Of a stretch of DNA of 64,000 nt, positions 1 through 14,900 are shown one piece after another. Position numbers and translations under genes: made by a program. Position 1 is the stretch's first letter, and every line of letters begins with the position of its first letter. Origin of the DNA: Pipra filicauda (taxonomy: Eukaryota > Chordata > Aves > Passeriformes > Pipridae); NCBI RefSeq assembly GCF_003945595.2, contig NW_024104284.1, positions 2,231,377 through 2,295,376 on the forward strand. The letters are read 5' to 3'. The notes under the pieces are model-generated. The model searched no databases. It was given only the letters and a program-made list of their open reading frames with translations, and had not been told where the DNA came from.

Positions 1-2245
1 GAGCTTGAAAGTATGTTAATGTTTAGCTATTCATAGCCCAGCTGATCTGTCAAGCCATGTACTTGCTCCCTCTGCCAACAAAATTATAAGGATCTAGATA
101 CTTGGGATTACATATGAGAGAGAAATTTTAATGAATTCAATATGACACCTTCATGTTGCTTATTTTATATGGCTACTCAAATACATATATTTTAAAAATA
201 TAAATGTATTCCTCCTGTGGGGAGACAAAAAAATGGCTATTGGCCTGCTGTTGAAAAACAGCTTATGTGGCAATTTTTAGCTAGATTTGGTTTAAAAATG
301 AACTATGCACTTATAAAAAATGCATATTTTTCTAAAGAGAGACTTTCAAAGAGTCTTTTGAAAATTAGCTATGCATTGGAGCCAAATATTTCACAAAAAG
401 AACTTGGAAACAATATACTGGTATTCTTTCTTGGATTACTCTCAAACGGAGGCTTCCGACTATAATAGTATGCAGCACTTGCATGATAGGGACAATTGCC
501 TTGGAACTGAGAAATCATTTCTGCAAAGCACTAAAAATGCTGAAGATCAGCACTTTGTGGGTGACACTGCTGATTCTTTCTGGGACTAGTTAGTTGCTCA
601 GACACTCAAACTGACTTAGTGCTACTGATGTATTTCAAATGTTAAACATAATCTTCAGATCTTAATACTACTTCAGCAAATGATTGTTCCTTCTAGCATC
701 TACAGATAAATCCTTTAAAGTGCCTTCTGCAACAGACCAGTGTTTGTGAGTATACAAAAATACTTCAAGAAAAGCTACGGATTAACTCTTGGTCAAGGTA
801 TGTGTAACATGTAAAACTGTATTTTACTGGAAGCAGTTAAATCTATTGCTTGGGAATGGATGAATTACTTTTATAGAGAAAACACTTACGAAAAAATAAT
901 CAGGTAGATGTTTGTGGCTTAACAAGATTTAATGGTAAACAGAGGATCTATTTTAGAAGGCATATATGGACTACATAATTTTACAATGTCTTAGACTGTT
1001 TAATTATTCAGAACAATTTAACCATCAGCTTTTCCTACTCAGCTGCAACACTTCTAAAAAAAAGCTAATACTTACACATTAAAGTGATATTCCAGATAAG
1101 TAACTAGACTCCAAAAATTTTATGGTGAAGATTTAGAAAAGGATTAGCATAAGTAGCTGTACCGGTGCTGGTTGACTTTCAAATAACTACCCATGGCTTG
1201 ATTTTTCAGAAAATATTTGCCCAGTTCTGAAAATCAGTTTCTCTGATGAATTTTTTTTAAACCGAAGCATTTGCGATCACAGGTCACTTGAAAATTTATT
1301 CTCACCTCCCACTAACGTTTTTTGATAACTACACTTTTTACACTTCTAACTACTAATAGTGAAACAGCGAAGAGAGAGTTTCTAAAAGTGAATCTTGTCA
1401 GCAAATAAATCATTGGTATGCCACTTAAATAGCTTCACTCTTGGCATGCTAAATATTCATGCTCTGATAAGATTTTGGCATGATCCTTTAATTACTCTTG
1501 CAAAGAACATAAGTAATTAAATCATGAAGTACTCAGAGTTCTGGGTATTGTTCCCAATCAAAGGCAATATGCCTATATGCAGAACATCACTATTGCTATT
1601 ACAATGTAAATAAGGCAGTAATTCTCATAAAGAGATACCAAATAAATCACTACAGCATATTAACTCTGCAAACACTAAGTGTTTGGCTTTGTCATTCTCT
1701 GAAAATAGGGAATAATAACATCTCCTTTAAAGTGCCTATATAAAGGCTGAAGAAGTAAGCTGCTTTCCTTACGGGTTTCTCAAACTCTGTTCTACAGCAC
1801 AATTGGCTTTGTGTGTGTTTGGGGAAAAGGGGTCCAAAAGCTTTGTGAATTATTCAAGAAATCTAGAAGTCTTACAGAGGATGTGCCCCAGAACACTTTG
1901 TCCCTGGCTCAGGGCCTCTGCTTAGCAGGACAGACTAAAGGAAAGCATAGTCTGAAGCCCTCTAATTGAGGCCTACTGGTGATTCTTTTCTTTGCATGGA
2001 TCTCCAGCACCCACTTGCTTTCTCCCCATAGGTGCCAGTGTGGATGAAAAGCAGTCTTCTCTGCACTCCTTTTCTTTTACCGTGCTTTCTTTCCATTCTC
2101 TTCTCTCTGGACGCATGGATTAGGGTGCTAAAGAACTGGGCTCCAGGCCCCAAACTGTTTTATTCCTGCCTGTAAGTGGGATGCACACACGGAAAATTCT
2201 GGGTTATGTATGAGTAGAAGTGACCACCTACCTGTTGGTCCAATA
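1..2245. other. Intronic AT-rich sequence, no gene seen
   Basis: No exon, RNA gene or recognisable mobile element was seen. Short open frames at 217-589 lack splice signals and resemble nothing I know. The patch at about 1435-1560 holds repeated homeodomain-type cores and is treated as a finding. Confidence 0.6.
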
Positions 2246-2938
2246 CAGAATCACAGGATCACCAAGACTGGAGGAGATCTTCAAGATTACCTAGTCTGAT
2301 CATCAACCTACAGCCACCATAATCACCCCTAAATCATATCCCCAAGTGCCACATCCAGATGCCTCTTGAACATTTCCAGAGATAGTGACTCCACCAACTC
2401 CCTGGGCAGCCTATTCCAATGTCTAACCATTTTTTCAGTAATTTTTTTTTTTCAAACATCTAATCCGAGCCTCCCTGATATAATTTAAGGCAGTTTCCTC
2501 TCAGCCTTTTACCCGAGACATGGTAGAAAAGACTGACCCCCACCTCACTACAACCTCCTTTCAACCTCTTCCAGACTAAAGCAGTTGCCTCAGCTGCTCC
2601 TCATAAGACTTGTGCTCCAAATCCTTCACCAGCTTCATTGCCCTTCTCTGGATATGCTCCAGTACTTCAATGTCCTTTTTGAAATGAGGGGCCCAAACCT
2701 GAACACAACACTTGAGGTGCAGCCTTGACAGTGCCAAGTATAGGAGGATGATCACTGCACTGGTCCTGCTCACCACACTATTGTTGATACAGGCCAAGAT
2801 GCCACTGGTTTTCTTGACCACCTGGGCACATTGCTGGCTGATATCAGCCACCTGTCAAACAGCATTCCCAAGTCCATTTCTTCTGAGCAGCTCTCAAGCC
2901 TCTCCTCCTCAAGCCTGTAGCAATGCACGGGGTTGTAT
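2246..2938 (-). mobile_element. CR1 LINE fragment, 3' part including end of reverse-transcriptase ORF
   Basis: The left edge reads CAGAATCACAGGATCACC, the reverse complement of a CR1 3' end. Minus-strand translation over about 2579-2850 gives the C-terminal part of CR1 ORF2, including [17 protein letters not shown]. The plus-strand CR1 copy at 62.2 kb encodes nearly the same peptide, which supports the assignment internally. The copy is 5'-truncated, as most CR1 copies are, carries frame breaks and is inactive. Confidence 0.88.
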
Positions 2939-5900
2939 AAATGGTTATTTACCATTGTATAAATTCTAGGGAGGGACTATAGTACAGAAACAGATATAAA
3001 TGCTTAGTGTGGCCCCAGAGCCTGCTCTTGGCAGCTCCTTATTCAGCTACAAACTTATCCAAATTCTGAGAGATCATCAACACTATCTGCTGCTATGCTG
3101 TCTATCTGTTGCCAATACAGCCACAGACTGTGGAAAGGAACTGAGAACTGAGGCTAACAACCCAATCCTCAAGTTAAGCCTATTTCATAGAGATTCAACA
3201 CTTGATTAGACATAGTCCATGAAACCGTAAAAAACAAAGACTGAAAGACATGAAGGCATTGGCTATGTATTTGCAGTATGGCACAATTTTTACATACATG
3301 CTCATTCCATTCCTGTCTAATGCCACTCACAAGATGGGCATATTAGAGTCACTCTTTTCCAAGCGTGTCCCATTACAAACCCAAAGTTTCATGATAAAGA
3401 AAATGGCAAATTGTGAGAATGCTCTGGAAGGCAGCAGAGCCCATGAAGTAGAGCACTGTGCCAGCGTTTATACTTCCAGGTTTGTCATGCCTATGGTGGC
3501 TAACTTTTAGAAAGTTGATGAGCGTCCTCATCCCTCATTTCCCTATCCATAACATATGCAGAATAATATCAGCTTTTTTGGTAAAGTATTTGAGATAGAT
3601 ATACCAGTAAAAAGGGCTATGTGATAGGCAGGTCTGTCTTTTGAAGACAGGAGTTTCACACCTCATACAACTCTCTCTTGTCAGTGGAAAGACTGAAAAA
3701 AACTCCACACTTTTCAGTTTAAACAAATCTAAACATTCTTAATCCTTGGATCACACCTGGAACTATTTATTACCAAGATCTGATCTTGTGATGGGATTAG
3801 TTCAGCCTCAGTATTACAGTTACTCCACTGTGGTTTCACTCATAACAGGGAATAAAAAATACATACTTCTGGAGTTATGTTTCATATTAGATGGTGAGCA
3901 TATTTGTATGAGCCCTCATTTTCCCATTTGGCTTCAGAGGATCCCATTACAGAGTTTTGTATGGTTACTTTCTACTTCTGCATTGGGTCAAGCTTTCCCC
4001 AGGGTACACTTCTAATTCATGGTCTTCTACATTATTATTACCCTTCTGACCTAAATGATTAGCCAAAGTTTGAGGGCTGTTTTTATTAGGAGAAGAAAAT
4101 TATGAAGTCAAGCATCTTTTAGGCATATCCAGTTAAAAAAACACCTCCAAAGTCACCCACACCCAATTTCACTCCTGTTTCCTTCAATGCAGGAGATAGT
4201 AACAAAAAAAATCCCTGCCTTCCCTTCTTGAAGCCTTTTCAGCCAGACTCAGACCTTTGTAGGACTGCCATATTGATTATCTAATTCTTTCTTATTTTCA
4301 CTTCTTCCTTCTTTGAGTTTTTTGCTATGCTTTTTCTCCTGCTTTATCTGTTTTTCTTTCTTTTGCTTTTGGCTTTCTCTTCCAGATATACCCAATTTCC
4401 ACATAGATTAATTTAATAGCCAGTCATACCCTTCTTCCTCTCAGTTCAAGTGCCTGAGTGTCCTCACATATGCTTTTGTTTCGGGAGGTGAAATGTGCTA
4501 GAGTTTAGGGTGGAGGTTGCTATTGTTTGAGCCGCTTTAGCATAAGCTTACCTGTTCCTTAGAGGAAGGATGTAACATTCACCAAGTTCCGTGGTATTTC
4601 ACCCACAGATGCATGCCACAAGTTCACATTTTTGGAATGCTGTGGAGACCTTTCTGGTTTGCTCACATATCCCACTCAGCTGACTCCAGAGTCTGAAGGC
4701 AAACAACACTTCTGCTGGTTGTACCAGGGGAGTGAGTGAAGGCAGCAGTCCTGTCCTCCCCCAGCCTCCTCTCCCTCGCTGCTTGCAGGATAAACAGCTG
4801 TAATAGCTCAAAGGAAAGTGTGGTAGAGTGTCAGGAATGAGAAGTCAGGAGTGGGGGAAAGGCAGGACAGTGCTTTTGGCACTGGTGTCAGTGCACCTGG
4901 CTTGAAGTATTCATTAAACTAGCCTCATCCATTGAAATATCCTTAAACTCTGAGCAAGCAGAAATGCTTGTATAGTGGATCCCAGTAGCTGCCAGTTCTA
5001 ATCTGAGAATTTGGATAGGATTGGCATGGAAAAGCTGTGAATTTTTAAATTATGGCAGTTACGTAGAGTAGCATAAGGGTCTCAATGCTTTCTGCCTGTC
5101 ATAGTTAAATATCTATCCAAATGAATTACAGAATATAACAGGAAACCTGCTGCTGATGAATTCTACCATGATCCTACACTGACACAAGGGGGTTTTGGTC
5201 TTTCACAGCTTTAGCAGCTGGAACCTTAAAAATTTTAAGAAGACCACTGTGAAAGAGAGGGACAATTTAGAGTGACTTGCCCAACATTAACAGTGGCATT
5301 TGTGGCACAGCACACACATACCCATTTCCTAGCCCACCTGATCCCAGTGCTTTCCTCACAGCTGGAGTCCAACTATTATCTTGTGTCAATAAACTGTGAA
5401 AACAGCTATAGAGAAACATATCAGAGAATGCCCTGCTATTATTTCCTCTTGCAGATGTACATTTTCAAATAAAACTCCAGCATCAGTTCTTGAGGCAATA
5501 TATGCAGCATTCTCTAAACTGCTTAAGCAGTTGTGCTATACCTATAACCCCAATCTATAACACAAATATTAAAGCAGAAAAAGCGTGCATAAAATCTATA
5601 TTACCACATTAATCTCAAAAGGACTTTTGGCTAATATAAAATTCAGTATCATCTTCATTGATGGTTCAGGGAAATAAAGTTGTAATAAATTGCCACAAGG
5701 CAAAGTACTAATGATTGAATGAGGCTACGCAATTAAGATGTAACTTTTTAAATCACCTTTGAGGTTAAATGTAGAAGAATTATGAGTAAAAGGGCAATTA
5801 AATGCCAGACTTTTCAATCTCAGGTCTCCTCATCAAAGATTCAGTTACCTAAATTGTTTTTCACTCTTTAGAGGAAGAGCTGGGTGTAACAATATTTCAT

Positions 5901-8900
5901 GCCCCACAAGAGGAAGTAAAGAATACTCTTTCAAACAAAAGCATTACCAGGCTATCAAAATCTTAACAAAGAAAAATAAACTGATCAAGACTGATCTACC
6001 ATGGCTCTCAAGTTCCCGAATTCCTAAATGCTAACATTAGGTGATAAAAGGGAAAAGAAGTGTAAAATGTAGCCATTATCATCTTCATATCGCAACTTCA
6101 AGTAATATAAATCTTAATGAAAGGTGAGTTGCATGGGCAGTGCATTTGATATTTCTGTAACTTTCTATATAATTTCACATGGTGTATTTAAAAATACTTT
6201 CCTTTTGAAATAGTTTAGGATTTATTTTTGAAGAGAAAAATGGATTTACTTATGCTCTGATTCTGCTTATATGTCTGACTGACTTTGAATAAAACTATTC
6301 AAATTTAAGTGTATTCAAGACTGTCAAACCAATTTAAATTTTTTTCAAGGCACATATGAAAAATCTAATACTTACTGACTGAAAAACTAAACTAGTGCCA
6401 ATCTACAATCATTCATGAAAGTTACAGAAATATGCTATGCATAGTATTGAAAATAGTAACCTTCTTCTTAATTTTTTTTCTTTTTCCAAATGATGATGTG
6501 CTACTACATTGGTATAAATCAGTATCAGAATTTTGTATTGTTATATCATATCCATCCAAAGTTTCCAAGGCATGTTAAGATGGAGCAATTTGACAGCCTG
6601 ACTTGTTTTGTGAGGTTTTGTGCCCCTATCTCTAGCACGAAAAGAATGGGGGACATAAGAAAAGAAGTTTCTCACCCAAGATCAGTAATATTTCTATTTC
6701 TGCACTGTAAGATTTAGGCTACTATATCTGCATCATATAAACAAATAAAGACCACATGCAATTTTCCCTTGGGCAGAATGAAAAAGGGAGAAAAGAAAGA
6801 AGAGAAATAAGCATATTTGACAGATGCTAGTCACATCATTTACTACATGATAAGCTGTTAGAAGGCGTATCTATTTCAAAACAACTAAATAAATTCAAAA
6901 TTCACACCAGTTTGTTGCGAGAGCTCACAGTTTTTATTTTAGACTTGGAATGTGCTATTTTGCTCTAACTTAAAATAGCCATACACAACCCTCCTTTAAA
7001 AAATACCACACCAAAAAATGGTCCCTTAAAATACACAAGACAAAACTGATTCTCTTAGTGACTGAAGTGAAACCAAAGTATCTCTAAATAAAAAATTACT
7101 TAAAGAGTGGATAGAAGAGTTTAGGAAGATGGGAGGAAAAGAAGTATATTAAAATGCTGTGCTTTTTACCTTATGCAAAATAGACATCTTTATCCTCTCT
7201 CCATTTACACCACTAATGCTGTAGCAACAGTTGCAACTGTACTGTATGAGTTTCACTGTACATCAGTTTAAGTCATTAATGTTATTTACTACTGCCATTC
7301 TCATCAGAGTGAAAAATCAGTATTCTGGCTTTCCATAAACTTACAAGCCTCCTCCTAGAGCTGTTTACAAGAGCCTTTCCAGCTTAACATTTCTGAGATA
7401 TGTAGGCAGCTTTCCTGACACATGGAAAAGAGTGCGAATTACTGGAGTATCCAGCATCATAAAACACGGTCACTGATATAAAACTGAAAATGTACATACC
7501 AGCTTTTTATTGTGCGTTTACAGCCCAATTCAAGTTTATGAATAAAGTTTCATTAAAAGTTGAATTATTGCATATTGGATGCACTGGCATTATATTAACG
7601 CTAAACCAAAAACCAGAATCAACTTCATTTCTCTTGGCTCTACATAATGGAGCTTCTCTCTGTACATCTGTAATTTTTAAAAATTCCTCCTGCTTCTACA
7701 ACAACCTTCTGCTAATTTTCTTCAATTTTCTGCTCCACTAACTTAAAAGTCATTTCCTTAAGAAAACAGATGACAGACAACCTGAGTGACTGATTATATT
7801 GTGCCATCACTTTGTTTTTTCTCTGAGGCCTTGGTTTAAGAGGATGGATGTTAGTGTAAATGACAGAAAGGGGAGCTTCGCATAGGATTTCAGTTCTGTT
7901 CAAAGACAAGCTAATGCAACCTTGCTGAGGTGCAATCAACTTGACAAATGGATGCTGTGCAGCCCTGTGCCTCCCACTGAAACCCGAGAGTCTGATTTAC
8001 ACAATATTCCCCCTGTAAACGGAGGGAAGCCCAAATTCCAATCAGACTTAACGCTGCTTGGCTGTATAATGGGTTGATCTGATAATTCCTCCCATATAAT
8101 GAAATCTGATAATAGTGGGAAAAAATACATCAGAGAGAATGGAATACATTAATGAACTTGTAAAAATACACTTAAGTCTTAACAGATTTAATAAACAGAG
8201 GAAGGATGGCTCAAACCAGGAGTCTTCATATGTGGTCAGCAGTTCTCGGGTTTAACAATAAAGCTGACTGAAAATACAGAGTTTCTATTTACAATTGACT
8301 ACATTCACCACACCTTTTTTCAGATGGCCAGGAAATGAAAAAAAAAAAAAGCATTTAAATATCAAAGTGAGCTTTGTAATATGTTTACATGTCTTGCCTT
8401 GTTCTGTTTCCCCTTCAAACTAAACTAATTCTATGATACAAGCTGTTTTCTCAGGGAAATGTGAGTCAGATAGAAATGTTTTCCTACCCGAAAAACAGAG
8501 TTTCACTTACTGACTGGAAAGAATAGGAAACATTTGCTTTTAGACTTTTAAGATTTTTTTTGGACTTTAAAAACAAAGATAATTCCATTTCAAAACGCTT
8601 TTCGCACAAGTTAGACAGCTGGCACAAAAATTAACTGAATGTTTACACTACAAAAATGTCTCAGAAATCTCTATTAACATCAGTGGATTTTGTGTATTGT
8701 AATAAACTACTCAGATGGTCATTGTTCTCTGCAAATAAATATTTTGCCTTAGCAGCTACAGTTGCGACCAGAAGCTGTTCTCACACATCTACAAGTTGAG
8801 TAGTGCAGGATTTTTAGGGTTTTATTTACTTTGCTGTTGTCACAAATAAAAGAAAAAAAGAAAAAACTTAGGCAAACATTTCATGCTGAAGTGAATGGAT

Positions 8901-11900
8901 TTCAACAGCTGCTGATTTGGTGACATCAAGAACCCCAGTGGAGATGTCCTGCTGAATTAACGTCTTGGAAATGTTAAAAAGAAACTTCAAACAGCCCTTG
9001 TTTAGCAGGCGGTCGAGGCTGGCTCTCGGTGGGGATCATGTGAAGACTAGCAGAGCAGTCACTCAGTCATGAATCAGACTTGTCAATAGTTGCCTATTTT
9101 CTCAACAGGTGTCTCAATCACACGTCATAATCCTTCCCCCCACAGGCTTCTGTTTAACAGAAATGGCTATTGCACAGGACCCTGGTTTTCCTTGTATGAG
9201 ACATATACTGACTTCTTAATAAGCAGCTCCCTCCTCCAGCCTCTACTGAGCTTTATACTTGGTATAAACATGTCTCTCTCGCCTGCGTGAGCTAGCAGGA
9301 AAAGAACGAGAGCTGTAACACAGGAGCAAGGAAGCTTTTAATCCTTTGTTATTGCTGAAGATAAGCACGGCAAACACCGAGCGATCATTCGCTGTTTTGT
9401 CAGATAAATATGAAGGGCTGTTACATTGAGGTACCCTTTGTGAATCCCTACACATTTGGTACTTGGACAGAAAAAGGCCTCACTGACATAAAAGATCTTT
9501 CTGTAACTAAAGATGTAGGGAAGTGTTTCACATTAACTAAATAAAAAAATTTAAAAGTTTAAATTAAAAACCCAGGAAGCCATTTTCAAGTAGGTTTTTG
9601 TTGTTTTTTGGGGGTTTCTTGTGGTTTTTTTTTTAATAACTAGCTTTCAATCATGACTTTTTGCAGAATTTTTTGTTATTAATTTTCTTAAGTTTTGAAA
9701 TCCTCATTTCTTTTATAGGACTCACACACACAGGTAATTACAGAAGTAAATCAAGTCCTCTGGGTCCCAGAAGAAATACAAGTATTAACAGAAAATTTTA
9801 AATTACATACAGTTTTTAACCTATAGAAAAGTGCTTATGTCTGTGCTTATATCTGTGCTCTTTGAACCACATCAGTATTGAGCAAAACAAAAAGATTTTA
9901 AGAAAATTTTTTTTGCTTTTCTATCAAAAAGCAACAAACCAGTAAATATTGTACAAAGCATATTAAGCTCGTACAAATTATATAATTTATAACGTATCAC
10001 CAAACTACTTTGGGCTTCCTCTTGTTACCTTTATTTTCCAATTTTACCTATTATATGTACACAAAATACTGATGAGCTGAAGTAATCTTCTGTATTTCTA
10101 GGCCAGTCTCTTCTTGTATCAGTGGAAGAAGTATGCTCATAAGATAATGTGGGCTGGTTAGTAGCAGCATGCTTCACTTTTGTAGTAACAGCTCCTGTAG
10201 AAACTACAGCTTCTACATGACTTGCAAATTAAACATAAAAGGAGATTTACAAAAAAATATATCAGCTTTATGCAATGTTTTGAGATCATAAGCTCCCTTG
10301 TACCAGACTTTATAAAAAAGTTCCCTAAGGAAGGTAAACTCTGCAAATGTAGCATACAACATAATAATTTCCAAATACCTTTGAAATTCATGTCAAATGA
10401 AGTTAGACAGTAAAACTAGTGTAGTTTGATCATTCCAGCTGTATGTCAAAATTCTTCCACATTGCTGAATAACATGAAAGTGCAGCACCAGTTTCTGTCA
10501 CCCTCAATTTAAAAACTTTTGATATACTACCTTTGAGCGTGGAGTTGTTTAAATACTATCTCTAACATCAGTAAACTGCATGTACCACCTGCACCAGGAC
10601 TTGAATTACTGAAACACAACACTACACAACTAAAGAGATCTTCTCAGATTTCAGCAGAAAAAACCATTGTTCTGAAGAAATTTATATCAAAAGAAAATAT
10701 TTCAATTATATTTCAAATGTGAAATATAATTTGTGTATTTGATGTATACTCAGATTATTACTTTATACTGGATACACCACAATGACAAGGTATTTTAAAT
10801 ATGTTGACAGACACCTATAGTCTGGGCCAGGTCTTGAAAATGCAATGCAAGTGAATGACTTTACATACAAATTACTCCTGTGAATTAATTTTAACTACTC
10901 ACGAGTGCTTTGTAATGACATAGACATTTTTGTAATTTCTGTAAGAATGAATATAAAATATATACATTACTTACTATATTGTACAGACAGCATGTCAGTA
11001 CATTCTTTTCTCTTTGCTCTACGGTAAGTTGTAAGAACTCTGTTCTTACTCATAGTCCTAATTTTATTTTATTCAACATTGTATAAGTATTTTGACATAA
11101 GACTGGATTAATCAGTTGGTTTCAACAGCATTGCTCAGATGTGTGCTGCTTCCTGCGCATTTGTAGACAGAAAACATGAATTTTTCAAGTTTTATTTTTT
11201 CTGTAATTTTTGACACTATGTAAGGATACTATGCAGAGAATATGCCAGAAGATTATTTAGAAAACACAAATACAATCTCAGCAAATGCAACCTTTAATGA
11301 CATTTACTTACAAAACTTGCCGGACAGTGATTGATTGTTTCTGAATGGGAGCCCAGCCTCATACAAACCACATTCATCAAAAGCATCCTGATCATACCAC
11401 CATATTAACATTTTGAACTTTACTCCCAGTACTTAAGGAATAGAACTTGTGAAATAATCAAATTTAGGGGAAATTGACTCTTGTTTTCTATGTATAATGA
11501 TCTATATTCAACACGGATAATGCATTCTTGCTGCACTCTCTGCTTTTCTCCTAAGCAAACAGTAAGAATTGATAAAAAAGAACCTATTTTGGAGTAAACC
11601 CCCAATGTTGACATGTAATCCTTATAAAATGGAACTTTCAAAGGATAATCAGCAATGATGCAAATTCCATCTCATTCAGATGCAGCTCATTTATTCCAGA
11701 AAATGGACAAAATTATAATATTACTATCAAAAGTAACACAAAGGCTACAACAGCAAATGCTTAGACACATAGTCAGAATGATATCAAGAAATAGGAAAGT
11801 GCTATTACCAGTAGGGATAGCATTGATATACTAGAACTTGACGATGCTTAGCTCTAAGCTCCAAAGTTTAAAGGTATATTGACAGATTAGATGTTTCTGA

Positions 11901-14900
11901 AAAAGAATAAGGTAACTATGTAAAATCTTCCCTGTATTTCAAGACTAAATAAGCTTAAGTTATTCTGCCTATGAGACAAGGTGTGGGTAAACTAACAATG
12001 GACCTGCAATACCCACGATGAGAGAGATTTGCAGGGAGATATCTCAAAAGTAACAAAGACAAAACCAAGATCTTGTAAACGGTAGAGGAAGGTCAGATTA
12101 GAAGAAAGGTGCACAACTTCTCCCAGACTACAGTAGAGTAAGAGTGATACTGAGACTTTTTTCTGTCAGACAAGGAATGGAATGGAAACTTCAGCTGAAA
12201 ACTCTGAAACCTTTAGCAAGTTTCCAGAGCCAACGCACTACCTCAGTGTACTTACACTGTCCATTTCATGACCTGAAAGAACCTTCCAACTTCTTCACAT
12301 AACAGAAACCAAAGCACGTCACCTGCTTATGCCATCATAGCTGGCGACTTGGCTTGCTTACCTTCTAATTTCAATTTGAAATGAAGAACATGATTAGGAA
12401 TGCAGAAGTTTGTAACATACGACCTAGAATCTTGTTCCATCTGATAAAGACCATCCCCATCAAAATTGTACTCCTGATCAAAATGTCAGTCAAATAACAG
12501 TCTTTGATACTCTGGGCTGCCACTCTCTCAATTGTGAATGGTTTGTGACTTGGAACAAGGTTTTAGAAGATAGATATACAAGGGAAGTAAGAGGCATTGC
12601 TCAAAATGAGACCCATGATACACTAGCTCTTCAATATACAGCCCAGCACACTTATCTATTCTCAGGACAAGGGTCATGGATTCCTGTGATTTTGACAATG
12701 AGCCTTTACTTTTCTATGCTTCTCTTCACCTCTTTTTCTAAAATTATGAACAAAATTTCCCCCTTCAGTCACTTATGGCCAGTAGGAGGCAATGAGCATG
12801 CAACTGCCAGCTACAATGTCTTGTAAAAGAAAGAGTAAAAGAGAGTTCAAAATACAAATTACTTATTCTACTAAAAAAATCATGAGATGGCTGGAAACTC
12901 CAGCTTTCATGGACTTTGGGCATTAAAAACTAACAGAGGAACATCAGTTCTTAATATGACTGTGTTCAAAGGTACAGTGTTTTACTCTCATGCACTTAAA
13001 CAAGAGCCCAGTCAAAACAAAGATGGGGTCCTACACCCAGGTGATGTACCTACATTTGGTATTTCACTTCAGATCAACCTCCATTCACATCAGTTGGACT
13101 TGCATGTCTGAGTCTGTACACTTGCACAGACCAATCCTCAGGTAATCTAACAGGACAACTCATATACAGACCTACATGAGTATGAAAATGTTTACAGCAT
13201 CAGGACATTTGGTCAGAATTTCCTAATGAACTAATGATTTAAAAGTTCTGGGTGCTCTTTGTTTCTGAATACCATAGCATTAGGTATCTCAAATCAGAAA
13301 TCTGGAATTATAGGGTATATTTGAAATGTAGCCTTTAATTTTTCTCACAAGGCCTTGATTGTACTTTAGACTTTGGATCACTGTCTGTATTATTTCTGAA
13401 GCCTCATGACTAACCTTTAACTTTACTAAAATTGTTCAGACATCATGAGTGCTACTACATTGTTACACATGGCACTGTCCTTAAGCTGCTGAGGGAACAT
13501 ATCTTGCCTAAATACCTCAGCAAGTGATGACGACCTTTGAAACAACTTTTGGCAGGCTGTTACATCATACTGTTCCCTACCTTCTCACGCTTTTTTTCAT
13601 TAAAACTAGTCTTTCAAGCAAATAATATATTCTCTTTTTAAAATCTTTCACACTACTTTAAAAAGCTATCCTTTTTTATGTAATCAAAACAGTCTCCAAT
13701 ACCTTTTAATCACTTAGCTTTTCCTTGTCTAAAGTTGAAAGCTTATTGAAATTATCACTTTCCTCACCGCCATGATCAGAAACTAGATGTTTCTTAGGAT
13801 ATTCCATAATTTCATCAAGTTCTATACTTCCTGTTTTTCCAACTGGATTCAGTACTGTTCTCTTCCACTGCTTATTTTGTCACATTTCCCAAGTTTTACT
13901 ATAATCCAGTGCTTGTTATATTGCTGTATGTTCTAGAGGCTATTGAGATATGAAGCGCTCTTGGCACGTTATCCTAAAAGGCATATCTTGTCCACAGAAA
14001 ACAATCTGCTTTTGAAGTTAACACTTAGCTTGCTACTCTTCCTTTCAGTGATATTCATTGATATAAAGTATAACTGTGACAATTCCATTTGGTCATTGGC
14101 TTAATGCAAGTTATTTTGAGTTTTGGCAGGTAAATAAAGTCCTGCTGTCTACTCAACTTCGACCTGCCAACACTGTTAGGACAGGAAGATGTATGTCTAA
14201 ACATATTGAAACACAGATTCATAAGGCAGATACAGTGTGACCAGTATGACCCAAAAAGTGTATTAAAGCAATCATTTCTCTAGCTGAAGAACTAAGACGT
14301 ATTGCATTTAAAAAGAGTGTGTTGAGGGTAAAAGTGTGGACGTCCTTTGCCACACTGCTCAGCTGACTCTTTGAGGAGCTCCTTTGCTTCTAAAAACGTG
14401 GTCATGAACTCCCCTCAACAGTGAAAGTTACTTTCACTGAGCAACTCCACCATAATCAAGATGTCAGCTTTTGCTTTTATCTTTCATATTTGATTACAAC
14501 TCTGTTGCATTTGCTAAAGAGGAAAACTAGGAGTCCAAATTTCAACGTTTCTTTAAAATTCCAACTACTGTTCTTTACTGAATGTTGGTCATTTAACCCT
14601 CAGAAGCACTTTGACCTGAAGAGTGACACAAAGCCATCAGAAATAGGAAGGACGCAGCCCAAATTTTTATTTTTCAGGATATTATACATACTTCTTTTAT
14701 TCCAATTAAAAGTCACAGCAAAACAGTCTTTATGAGAAGCATATGAATTTCGACTCTTTCCATCTACATTCATCTCAGGTGTTACCTTTTCTGAATGCAA
14801 AATGATTCATTTAAAAGTGTAACAAAATATATATTGTCCCAAACACAAATTCCTTACACTCTACTAAACACAGACAGGGATGGCTAGAGGCTACAAATCT

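Noticed and set aside
14421..14735. 104-codon plus-strand frame as a membrane protein gene
   Set aside because: It is hydrophobic because of T-rich composition, with no splice context or known family.
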